DNA of 7,554 nt from Ruminococcaceae bacterium UBA6857 (GTDB lineage: Bacteria; Bacillota; Clostridia; Oscillospirales; Acutalibacteraceae), in NCBI GenBank assembly GCA_002451715.1, contig DKDD01000184.1:380-7933 (forward strand). Direction: 5' to 3'. The notes under the pieces are model-generated. The model was not told where the DNA came from, searched no databases, and was given only the letters and a program-made list of their open reading frames with translations. Shown one piece after another: positions 1 to 5,973 of the stretch (position 1 is its first letter; each line of letters opens with the position of its first letter). The position numbers and the translations under genes were made by a program.

Positions 1-1646
1 CAATCGGTCTCGGCGATTTTCGTGAAGGCGTTGCGGTTATGCTTTTCTATCAGATCGGTGAGCTGTTCCAAAGTGTTGCCGTCGGTAAAAGCAGAAAAAA
101 TATCACGGAGCTTATGGATATTCGCCCCGATTATGCCAACATTGAAGTTGACGGAAAACTCACTCAGGTTGACCCGGATGATGTTGAAACAGGCTCGCAG
201 ATCATCGTAAATCCCGGCGAAAAAGTGCCGATTGACGGCGTTATTCTTTCGGGCGAAACAACGCTTGATACAAGCGCTCTCACCGGTGAAAGTGTTCCGA
301 GAAGCGCAAAAGCGGGTGATGAAGTCATCAGCGGATGTATTAATCTTTCCGGTGAAATCAGAATTAAAACAACAAAAGAATTTGGTGAATCTACCGTTTC
401 AAAGATCCTTGATCTTGTTGAAAATTCAAGCATGAAAAAATCGAAGTCGGAAAACTTTATCACAAAGTTTGCAAAGTATTATACTCCTACCGTTTGCATC
501 AGTGCGCTTGCGCTTGCAATTCTTCCGCCTGTTATAAGACTCATTATTGGTGCTGCTCCGATGTGGAGTGATTGGGTCACAAGGGCGCTCACTTTTCTTG
601 TAATCAGCTGCCCGTGCGCACTTGTAATTTCAATACCGCTCAGCTTTTTTGCCGGTATCGGCTGTGCCTCAAGCAACGGCATTCTTGTCAAAGGGTCGAA
701 CTATCTTGAAGCTCTTTCGGACGCAAAATACGTTGTTTTTGACAAAACCGGCACACTTACAAAAGGTGTTTTTGAGGTTACCGGAACTTATCCCGAAAAC
801 GGTTTTTCAAAGGATGAACTTCTATATTATGCGGCTTATGCCGAAAGCGGTTCAAGCCATCCGATAAGTGTCAGTCTTAAAAAAGTTTTCGGAAAAGAGA
901 TTGACCGCGCAAAAGTTTCCGATATCAAAGAAATCTCCGGTCACGGGGTTTCGGCTGTTGTTGACGGAAAGCAGGTTTTCGCCGGTAACATTAAACTTAT
1001 GAATAAAGAGGGCATAAGCGTAAGCAATCTCCACAACGAAGGCACTGTTGTTTACACCGCAATTGACGGAAAGTATGCCGGCTGCATCGTAATTTCCGAT
1101 GTTGTTAAGCCGACATCAAAAGAAGCAATTGCTAAACTTAAAGAAAACGGAATCAAGAAGACGGTCATGCTCACCGGAGACTCCGAAAAAACAGCCGAAC
1201 GTGTTGCAAAAGAAATCGGTCTTGATGAGTATCGCGCTCAGCTTCTTCCGGCTGACAAAGTAAGTGAAGTTGAAAAACTTCTTGATGAAAAGGGCGAAAA
1301 AGAAAAGCTTGTTTTCGTCGGTGACGGAATCAATGACGCACCTGTTCTTTCAAGAGCGGATATCGGCGTTGCGATGGGTGCGCTCGGTTCGGATGCGGCG
1401 ATTGAAGCGGCTGATATCGTACTCATGGATGATGACCCTGCAAAGATTCCTCTTGCTTCCAAAGATTCGATCAGAACGCTCAGAATCGTCAAGGAAAACA
1501 TTACATTTGCTCTTCTTATAAAGGCTGTTTGTCTTGTTCTCGGTGCGATCGGAAAGGCGAATATGTGGTGGGCAATTTTTGCCGATGTCGGCGTAATGGT
1601 CATTGCCGTTCTCAACGCAACAAGAGCTTTGAAACTTAAAAAGTAA
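1..1646 (+). CDS. Heavy-metal P1B-type ATPase, Zn/Cd/Pb efflux type (5' truncated by window)
   Basis: ATP-driven metal exporter of the inner membrane; the CadA/ZntA-like subtype removes Zn2+, Cd2+ and Pb2+ from the cytoplasm. The frame is open to the left edge (codons from base 3), so the true start lies outside the window; about 547 residues are visible. Seen in order: the GDFREGVAVMLFYQIGELFQ segment typical of this subtype, actuator TGES (282-293), the membrane CPC metal site (609-617), the phosphorylation motif DKTGT with its Asp at 741-743, the SSHP motif (His-Pro at 858-863), MLTGD (1167-1181) and GDGINDAP (1320-1343). Near the C-terminus are a Lys in the penultimate helix (1521-1523) and an Asp in the last helix (1584-1586), the pair characteristic of Zn/Cd/Pb pumps rather than Cu pumps. 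Any N-terminal metal-binding domain and the first helices are not visible. No metalloregulator gene follows it. Family certain; the exact metal is inferred. Confidence 0.95.
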   Translation, partial: IGLGDFREGVAVMLFYQIGELFQSVAVGKSRKNITELMDIRPDYANIEVDGKLTQVDPDDVETGSQIIVNPGEKVPIDGVILSGETTLDTSALTGESVPRSAKAGDEVISGCINLSGEIRIKTTKEFGESTVSKILDLVENSSMKKSKSENFITKFAKYYTPTVCISALALAILPPVIRLIIGAAPMWSDWVTRALTFLVISCPCALVISIPLSFFAGIGCASSNGILVKGSNYLEALSDAKYVVFDKTGTLTKGVFEVTGTYPENGFSKDELLYYAAYAESGSSHPISVSLKKVFGKEIDRAKVSDIKEISGHGVSAVVDGKQVFAGNIKLMNKEGISVSNLHNEGTVVYTAIDGKYAGCIVISDVVKPTSKEAIAKLKENGIKKTVMLTGDSEKTAERVAKEIGLDEYRAQLLPADKVSEVEKLLDEKGEKEKLVFVGDGINDAPVLSRADIGVAMGALGSDAAIEAADIVLMDDDPAKIPLASKDSIRTLRIVKENITFALLIKAVCLVLGAIGKANMWWAIFADVGVMVIAVLNATRALKLKK

Positions 1647-1663
1647 ATTGATGGGAATATAAA

Positions 1664-1697
1664 AAATCCCGACCGAGTTTTGATTCGGTCGGGATTT
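1664..1697. terminator. Bidirectional intrinsic terminator between ATPase and rpiB
   Basis: A perfect 13-bp inverted repeat (arms 1664-1676 and 1685-1697, 8-nt loop) lies between the convergent ATPase and rpiB stop codons. Read on the minus strand, the stem runs straight into a six-T tract (1666-1661), a textbook terminator for the tsaE-tsaB-rpiB operon. Read on the plus strand, the stem is followed by a weaker T-rich stretch (1695-1705), so it probably also ends the ATPase transcript, less efficiently. Confidence 0.9.
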
Positions 1698-1707
1698 AAT
1701 CTTTTGC

Positions 1708-2157
1708 TTATTCTTCAAAAGTGCCGTTTTCAATTGCGGTAATTTGATCAACTCTGCGTTGGTGTCTTCCGCCTTCGAATTCGGTTGAAAGGAAAACGTC
1801 AACCATTTCAATTGCAAGTCCTGCGCCGACAACTCTTCCGCCGAGACAAAGCGCATTTGCGTCGTTGTGAAGTCTGGTGTATTTTGCGCTGAACCAGTCT
1901 GAACAACAAGCGGCTCTAATGCCTTTAACTTTGTTTGCGGCCATTGAAATTCCGATTCCGGTTCCGCAGCAAAGAATTGCCTTTTCGCTTTCTTTACTTG
2001 TTACACTGTTGCATACTTTATATGCGATTTTTGCGTAATCGACGGAATCGGTTGAATATGTACCGAAGTCCTTGTATTCAATTCCTTTTTCGTCAAGGTG
2101 TTTTTTGATTTCCTCTTTGAGGAGGAATCCGCCGTGGTCTGCACCGATTGCTATCAT
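1708..2157 (-). CDS. rpiB: Ribose-5-phosphate isomerase B
   Basis: Interconverts ribulose 5-phosphate and ribose 5-phosphate in the cytosolic pentose phosphate pathway; RpiB/LacAB family. The 149-residue length is normal for RpiB. Seen: N-terminal IGADHGG (Asp7, His8), DY at 40-41, the CGTGIG phosphate-binding and catalytic loop with Cys64, RLHNDANAL with His97, and the C-terminal EGGRHQRRV segment with Arg131, His132 and Arg134. The Cys in the CGTGIG loop matches the family members that use a cysteine base. Start ATG is supported by AAGGAG (2172-2167) 9 nt upstream. It is the last gene of a tsaE-tsaB-rpiB run, starting 36 bp after the tsaB stop with no visible promoter of its own, and is followed by a strong terminator. 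An allose- or galactose-6-phosphate isomerase role is possible but no sugar-catabolic genes are nearby. Confidence 0.95.
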   Translation of the reverse strand: MIAIGADHGGFLLKEEIKKHLDEKGIEYKDFGTYSTDSVDYAKIAYKVCNSVTSKESEKAILCCGTGIGISMAANKVKGIRAACCSDWFSAKYTRLHNDANALCLGGRVVGAGLAIEMVDVFLSTEFEGGRHQRRVDQITAIENGTFEE

Positions 2158-2193
2158 CTTTTTTATCTCCTTTTAAATTATTTGTGTTGTAAT

Positions 2194-2886
2194 TTATTTG
2201 TTGTTAAGCTTTTTTGCGCGAAGTTCTCTTTCAGCCTGCGGCAGTCTGAGATAAACGGGCATGAGTTCGGCAGCCGAAATAAGTTTGTCTTCACCGAAGT
2301 TGCGGAAAGCACAAATTCCCACGCTTGCACCGTTTTGAAATCTAATGAGTGGGGGAGCAGCTTTAAAACCGAGTACTTTTTCACAAATTTCAGCGCCATC
2401 GCCGACAAAAACAATTTTTTTATCAAAAGCAGACAACTTTGCTGCGAGTTCTTCGATTTTGAGTGCTTCATCGTTTGACAAACGTTTAACTTCGTTTTCC
2501 GATACATCAAAAATAGCACAGTAAACCTGACTGCATCTTGCGTCCATAACGGCGCACGCAATGACATTCTGACCGAGAAGATTATATGCAAGCGCTTCAA
2601 GAGTTGAAACTGAAAGGCATTTTTTTCCCGTTCCGTCGGCAAGACCTTTGATTGCCGCAATTCCGATTCTGATTCCTGTGAATGAACCGGGACCTGCCGA
2701 ACAGGCAAAATAATCAATGTCCGAAAGTTTGGTGTCGGAATTTTTTAGCGCCGAATCAATCATCGGAAGAAGCGTTCTTGAATGTGTAAGCCCGGCATTG
2801 GTTGAACAAAGGCTGATTATTTTTTCGTCTTCGGTAATCGCAACCGAAGCACAGACCGCACTGGTGTCAACAGACAAAATTTTCAT
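2194..2886 (-). CDS. tsaB: tRNA threonylcarbamoyladenosine (t6A) biosynthesis protein TsaB
   Basis: Inactive-kinase-fold partner of TsaD (ASKHA/YeaZ family); with TsaD and TsaE it transfers the threonylcarbamoyl group to A37 of ANN-decoding tRNAs in the cytosol. The 230-residue length is typical. Seen: N-terminal MKILSVDTS, the THSRTLLPMI segment (about 34-43), the signature AGPGSFTGIRIG (64-75), VMDAR (113-117) and the C-terminal PVYLR (210-214). The start at 2886 is chosen because MKILSVDTS is the conserved N-terminus; the frame stays open upstream to 3006, but that extension lies inside tsaE and looks nothing like the family. An AAGGA sequence lies about 10 nt upstream. It overlaps the end of tsaE by 20 bp, suggesting translational coupling. 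The gene that often follows, rimI or tsaD, is absent; rpiB follows instead. Confidence 0.95.
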   Translation of the reverse strand: MKILSVDTSAVCASVAITEDEKIISLCSTNAGLTHSRTLLPMIDSALKNSDTKLSDIDYFACSAGPGSFTGIRIGIAAIKGLADGTGKKCLSVSTLEALAYNLLGQNVIACAVMDARCSQVYCAIFDVSENEVKRLSNDEALKIEELAAKLSAFDKKIVFVGDGAEICEKVLGFKAAPPLIRFQNGASVGICAFRNFGEDKLISAAELMPVYLRLPQAERELRAKKLNNK

Positions 2887-3313
2887 AATCACCGTATCCT
2901 TCAATTTTAAAAATGCGTTGGTCGTCTTTGTCGCCGCGTTCAATATTAACGCGAACGGTATTTTCCGGAAGGGCGTTTTCAATGTTTTCGCTCCATTCGC
3001 AGGCAATCACTGCGCCTTCGCGATAGTAATCAAAAAAGCCGGTTGAATAAAGGTCGTCCCATGTTTCAATGCGGTACATATCAAAATGATAAAGTGAAAC
3101 TCCTTTTCCGTGATACTCGTTAACAAGAGCAAATGTCGGACTTGTAACCTCGCAGTTAATGCCAAGTCCTTTTGCAATTCCTCTTGTAAAAGCGGTTTTA
3201 CCCATTCCGAGTCCGCCGAAAAAAGCAACAACAACAGGCGAGGAGAGCTTTTTTGCAAATTCTGCGGCAAACGCTTCGGTTTCGGCCGCGCCGTTTGTAA
3301 CTTTGACGAACAT
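2867..3313 (-). CDS. tsaE: tRNA threonylcarbamoyladenosine biosynthesis ATPase TsaE
   Basis: P-loop ATPase (YjeE family) that drives turnover of the TsaB-TsaD complex in bacterial t6A synthesis. The 148-residue length is usual. Seen: Walker A GGLGMGKT (33-40; many homologues have Asp where the second Gly stands), the SPTF segment with Thr60 in the switch-like loop, HFDMYR (76-81) and the conserved EWSEN (106-110). Start ATG is backed by a nearly perfect AAGGAGGTG (3327-3319) 5 nt upstream and by a strong promoter just beyond (3344-3371), giving a leader of roughly 25 nt. It is the first gene of the tsaE-tsaB-rpiB operon and overlaps tsaB by 20 bp. Confidence 0.95.
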   Translation of the reverse strand: MFVKVTNGAAETEAFAAEFAKKLSSPVVVAFFGGLGMGKTAFTRGIAKGLGINCEVTSPTFALVNEYHGKGVSLYHFDMYRIETWDDLYSTGFFDYYREGAVIACEWSENIENALPENTVRVNIERGDKDDQRIFKIEGYGDYENFVC

Positions 3314-3343
3314 AAAAGCACCTCCTTGATTTAATACTGGTAT

Positions 3344-3371
3344 ATTGTATCACAAAACGGCGAGAAGTCAA
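3344..3371 (-). promoter_or_regulatory. Sigma-A-type promoter for tsaE-tsaB-rpiB
   Basis: On the minus strand a TTGACT -35 (3371-3366) is followed after 16 bp by a TACAAT -10 (3349-3344), with a TG one base upstream of the -10 (extended -10). Transcription would start near 3337, about 24 nt before the tsaE ATG and just upstream of its ribosome binding site. No operator-like repeat is visible. Confidence 0.8.
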
Positions 3372-3380
3372 CGCAATCAC

Positions 3381-3409
3381 TTGAAAAATCAAATAAAATA
3401 TTATATAAT
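3381..3409 (+). promoter_or_regulatory. Sigma-A-type promoter for the SEDS-EEP gene pair
   Basis: TTGAAA -35 (3381-3386), a 17-bp AT-rich spacer and a consensus TATAAT -10 (3404-3409). Transcription would start near 3416, giving a leader of about 45-55 nt before the SEDS gene. The -35 boxes of this and the divergent tsaE promoter are only 9 bp apart (3372-3380), so the two RNA polymerase footprints should overlap. Confidence 0.85.
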
Positions 3410-3461
3410 TGTTTCACTTATACAGCGATTCGCGCGGAAAATATTTTTCAAAACTTAGGAC

Positions 3462-4637
3462 GTGGTCTTTTTGGTATATAAACAAATAAAAAAAGCTTTC
3501 AAAGAAACGGACAAGCTCTTTTTACTTCTTTGTCTTCTTCTGTCCGCGGTCGGAACGGTAATGGTTTCATCCGCAACCCACAGAACTTCCGGCGGCGCAC
3601 TTCTTTCAAGAGATGCAAAAGTTATGGTTCTTGCTCTTGCACTCGGACTTGTTGCGTGTATGATAATTTCATTTATTGATTACGATATAATATTAAAGCT
3701 TTGGCCGATTATTGCGGCAGGTTCGCTTTTTCTGATGCTTTTGCTCATTCCTTTCGGCTCAACACCAACAGGACGTGAGGACGCGCGTTCATGGCTTCAA
3801 ATTACCGATAAGCTCTATCTTCAGCCGTCGGAAATTTTAAAAATCGGTTTCATTATAACGTTTTCAAAGCATTTGAGCGTTTTGAAAAACGATCTTTCGA
3901 GTGTTAAAAATGTCTTTTTTCTTTGCGTTCATGCAATGATTCCGATTGCGCTTGTTGTTTATACCGGTGACATGGGTTCGGCGCTTATATTCATGATGAT
4001 GTTTGTCGGAATGATGTTTATCGGCGGCGTTCATTGGGTGTATTTTCCGCTCGGCATTGTTGCCGTTGGGGCAGCACTGCCTGTTGTGTGGTATAAGATT
4101 TTCGACAACATTCAGCGCGACCGTATTCTTGCCCTTATTGATCCGCAGTCTTATCCGAACGAGATTTATCAGCAGCAGCAGGCAAGCAATGCAATCCGTG
4201 AAGGCGGCTTTTTCGGAACCGGCCTTTTTAACGGACCATACACTCAAAGTGGCTCTGTTCCCGAAAGCCAAAACGATATGATTTTTTCCGTAATTTGTGA
4301 GGAAACGGGACTTGTCGGTGCTTTTGCGGTACTACTTCTTTTTGCGCTTCTTGCAATAAGAGTTGTTTATGTGGCAAAAAGGTCAAATAACTATGCTGCG
4401 TCAATGCTTTGCTACGGCGTGATGTTCATGATTATTGCACAAGTTGTGATCAATATCGGAATGTGTCTTAAACTTCTTCCGGTTATCGGAATTACACTTC
4501 CGTTCATCAGCGCAGGCGGATCTTCTGTTGTCAGTCTTTATCTTTCGGTCGGTCTTGTGCTTAGCGTTTACCGCTCTTCGGGCGGAATCGGTTACGATGA
4601 TGACTATCGCTTTGCAAGGATTGCAAGACAAATGTAA
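3462..4637 (+). CDS. SEDS-family peptidoglycan glycosyltransferase (FtsW/RodA/SpoVE)
   Basis: Multi-pass membrane enzyme that polymerises lipid II into glycan strands together with a class B PBP, in division, elongation or sporulation. About ten hydrophobic segments are visible, first at residues 18-37 and last at 340-370, with the large extracellular loop at about 212-273. Motifs: QPSE (121-124), GDMGSAL (169-175), IREGGFFGTG (245-254), PESQND with the presumed catalytic Asp272, and LPFISAGGSS (346-355; most homologues have Tyr where Ala351 stands). Length 391 is normal. The start is uncertain: GTG at 3462 is the outer limit but has AGGA (3457-3460) only 1 nt upstream, whereas TTG at 3471 is 10 nt from it. 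No PBP partner is adjacent, so FtsW, RodA and SpoVE cannot be told apart; the PFIS form leans towards FtsW/SpoVE. Confidence 0.93.
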   Translation: MVFLVYKQIKKAFKETDKLFLLLCLLLSAVGTVMVSSATHRTSGGALLSRDAKVMVLALALGLVACMIISFIDYDIILKLWPIIAAGSLFLMLLLIPFGSTPTGREDARSWLQITDKLYLQPSEILKIGFIITFSKHLSVLKNDLSSVKNVFFLCVHAMIPIALVVYTGDMGSALIFMMMFVGMMFIGGVHWVYFPLGIVAVGAALPVVWYKIFDNIQRDRILALIDPQSYPNEIYQQQQASNAIREGGFFGTGLFNGPYTQSGSVPESQNDMIFSVICEETGLVGAFAVLLLFALLAIRVVYVAKRSNNYAASMLCYGVMFMIIAQVVINIGMCLKLLPVIGITLPFISAGGSSVVSLYLSVGLVLSVYRSSGGIGYDDDYRFARIARQM

Positions 4638-4640
4638 ATT

Positions 4641-4657
4641 ACCGCAAAAAGTGCGGT
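4641..4657 (+). other. Short intergenic hairpin between SEDS and EEP genes
   Basis: A perfect 6-bp stem (4641-4646 with 4652-4657) and a 5-nt loop begin three bases after the SEDS stop codon. No T tract follows, so it is not a normal terminator. It could stabilise the 3' end of the upstream message or be chance. The remaining intergenic bases hold only the next ribosome binding site. Confidence 0.35.
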
Positions 4658-4691
4658 TGTATAAGGAAAAAATGTTGAAAAAGGAGAACGT

Positions 4692-5609
4692 ATGCTTTCA
4701 AACGCATTTTATTCAAAAGTCAGAACGATCGTCGCATCGTTTTTGTGTGCAGTTTCGCTTTTTGCAACGCCGCTGATGAGTTTTTGGGGTGATGCATATA
4801 AAAGCGGAACATTCCCGGAATTTGATGTTACCGAATGTGCCGAAGATTCCGTTCGTGTCATGTCGTTCAATGTTCGGGCATATGATGTTAACAAAGTTCC
4901 GAACGAATTTCGAAACAACTTAGTTGTCGATGAAATTTTGAAGATCTTGCCGGATTCACTCGGCGTTCAAGAACTTCGTGTTCCGGCCTATTTAACACTC
5001 ACAAGAAAACTTTCAATTTTTTATTCAAGTGTCGGTGCTGACCGAGACTGCAATTTTATCAGCGAACGTTCAACGATTTTTTATCTCAAGGGAAAGTATA
5101 AGCTAATTGACAGCGGAACATTTTGGCTTTCGGAAACGCCGGGCGAAAAGTCTTTCGGCTGGGATGCCGTTTGCAGAAGAGTTTGCACTTGGGCTGTTCT
5201 TGAAAACAGAAAAACCGGTGAACAGTATGCGCATGTCAACACTCATTTCGATCATATGGGTGAAGAGGCGAGGGCGAATTCGCCAAAACTGATTTCAAAA
5301 CTTATCAAAGGCAAGTTTAAAGGTTTGCCTGTGGTTTTCACCGGTGATATAAATGCAATGCCCGACAGCAGTGTTTACGAAGCAATGACTTCTTTCGGTC
5401 TTCATGACGCGTCTTTGATTGCCGCGGACAGTCTTACTTACGGTACTTTTCATGATGGTGATGCGGTCAACAATACGAATGAAACGCTTGACTACATTCT
5501 TGTCAACGACAAAGTTTCGCCGCTTGTTTTCAGAACCGTTACGGTCGGCATTTACGGAAGATATGTTTCCGATCACTTTCCGATTTATGCCGATATAAAA
5601 TTCAATTAA
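4692..5609 (+). CDS. Exported endonuclease/exonuclease/phosphatase (EEP) family protein
   Basis: Metal-dependent phosphoesterase fold (DNase I/exonuclease III/sphingomyelinase-like); the substrate cannot be read from the sequence. The 305 residues begin with a basic N-terminus and a hydrophobic stretch (about 12-32), a signal peptide or membrane anchor, so the catalytic domain (about 53-305) should lie outside the membrane. EEP residues in order: SFN with Asn60, QE with Glu94, NTHFDH with His185, GDIN with Asp219 and Asn221, LDYI with Asp267, and SDHFP with Asp294-His295. All expected catalytic and metal positions appear intact. Four Cys (49, 120, 161, 165) lie in the exported part. AAGGAG (4681-4686) sits 5 nt before the ATG. 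The gene follows the SEDS gene by 54 bp with no promoter seen, suggesting co-transcription. Secreted nuclease, lipid phosphodiesterase and sugar-phosphate phosphatase remain possible. Confidence 0.9.
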   Translation: MLSNAFYSKVRTIVASFLCAVSLFATPLMSFWGDAYKSGTFPEFDVTECAEDSVRVMSFNVRAYDVNKVPNEFRNNLVVDEILKILPDSLGVQELRVPAYLTLTRKLSIFYSSVGADRDCNFISERSTIFYLKGKYKLIDSGTFWLSETPGEKSFGWDAVCRRVCTWAVLENRKTGEQYAHVNTHFDHMGEEARANSPKLISKLIKGKFKGLPVVFTGDINAMPDSSVYEAMTSFGLHDASLIAADSLTYGTFHDGDAVNNTNETLDYILVNDKVSPLVFRTVTVGIYGRYVSDHFPIYADIKFN

Positions 5610-5618
5610 TATAAAAAA

Positions 5619-5647
5619 TAGGCAGTCAAAAGATTGCCTGTTTTTTT
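5619..5647. terminator. Bidirectional intrinsic terminator between EEP and zinc-ribbon genes
   Basis: An 8-bp stem with one G-T pair (arms 5620-5627 and 5632-5639, AAAA loop), extendable by a T-G pair at 5619/5640, is followed on the plus strand by seven T (5641-5647). On the minus strand the stem is followed by an A-to-T mirrored tract (5618-5613, six T). It lies between two convergent stop codons and can serve both. Confidence 0.9.
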
Positions 5648-5650
5648 ATA

Positions 5651-5905
5651 TCAGAACCAATAATCGTGCATTTCTTTTAAAAGCTCCGGAGTTATGTCAT
5701 AGCCGCCTTTTTCGCCGATTACCGCGTCTATTCCGCAAAACGGGCAAACGGCGCTTTCGCCTTCGTCCTCAATGCATTCGTTGATTTCACTTGAATCAAA
5801 AATTCGGCCGCAGTAAAAACAGCCGCATTTTTGTTCTTCTTCCAAAAGTGCCATGTTGTCAACGCTCAGTTCGTTGATTTTTTGAAGTTCGTTTTCCGAT
5901 AACAT
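5651..5905 (-). CDS. Small zinc-ribbon protein, uncharacterised
   Basis: An 84-residue, acidic, soluble protein of unknown function. An N-terminal helical part (about 1-26, rich in Glu and Leu) leads into a treble-clef or zinc-ribbon-like pair CFYC (29-32) and CPFC (54-57), the second inside CPFCGIDAVIG, then a short tail ending MHDYWF. Similar small 'cytoplasmic protein' families with a CxxC...CPxCGID pattern occur widely in bacteria without an assigned role (recalled from family knowledge, not searched). The start at 5905 is chosen because AAAGG (5919-5915) lies 9 nt upstream; an in-frame TTG at 5935 would fall inside the pheT terminator stem and has no ribosome binding site. It lies downstream of pheT on the same strand, separated by a terminator, with no clear promoter of its own. 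Zinc binding is inferred from the cysteines. Confidence 0.85.
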   Translation of the reverse strand: MLSENELQKINELSVDNMALLEEEQKCGCFYCGRIFDSSEINECIEDEGESAVCPFCGIDAVIGEKGGYDITPELLKEMHDYWF

Positions 5906-5920
5906 AAAATCATACCTTTC

Positions 5921-5960
5921 AAAAAACCGTACCAAGGACTTGTGCCAAAGGTACGGTTTT
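5921..5960 (-). terminator. Intrinsic terminator after pheT
   Basis: A perfect 11-bp inverted repeat (5923-5933 and 5950-5960) with a 16-nt loop begins 13 bases after the pheT stop codon. On the minus strand the stem ends in a six-T tract (5926-5921). The ribosome binding site of the zinc-ribbon gene follows within two bases of the T tract, so the downstream gene may depend on read-through. Confidence 0.85.
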
Positions 5961-5973
5961 GTTTAGTTTATAC

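Noticed and set aside
1350..1856. 168-codon open frame on the minus strand crossing the ATPase 3' end, the terminator and rpiB
   Set aside because: It overlaps two recognised genes and a terminator in the wrong frame and resembles nothing.
2178..2717. 179-codon open frame on the minus strand
   Set aside because: It is an alternative frame of tsaB, which has all its family motifs in the other frame.
2887..3006. In-frame upstream extension of tsaB to a start at 3006
   Set aside because: It lies wholly inside tsaE, has no family resemblance, and MKILSVDTS at 2886 is the conserved TsaB N-terminus.
3864..4271. 135-codon open frame on the minus strand
   Set aside because: It is antisense to the SEDS gene, with composition typical of a frame opposite a membrane protein.
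5906..5935. TTG start ten codons upstream for the zinc-ribbon protein
   Set aside because: It falls inside the terminator stem and T tract and lacks a ribosome binding site; ATG at 5905 has AAAGG at good spacing.
5909..5935. Possible promoter TTGGTA (5935-5930) and TATGAT (5914-5909) for the zinc-ribbon gene
   Set aside because: The spacer is only 15 bp and the predicted start falls within the start codon; the TATGAT overlaps the sequence next to the ribosome binding site.
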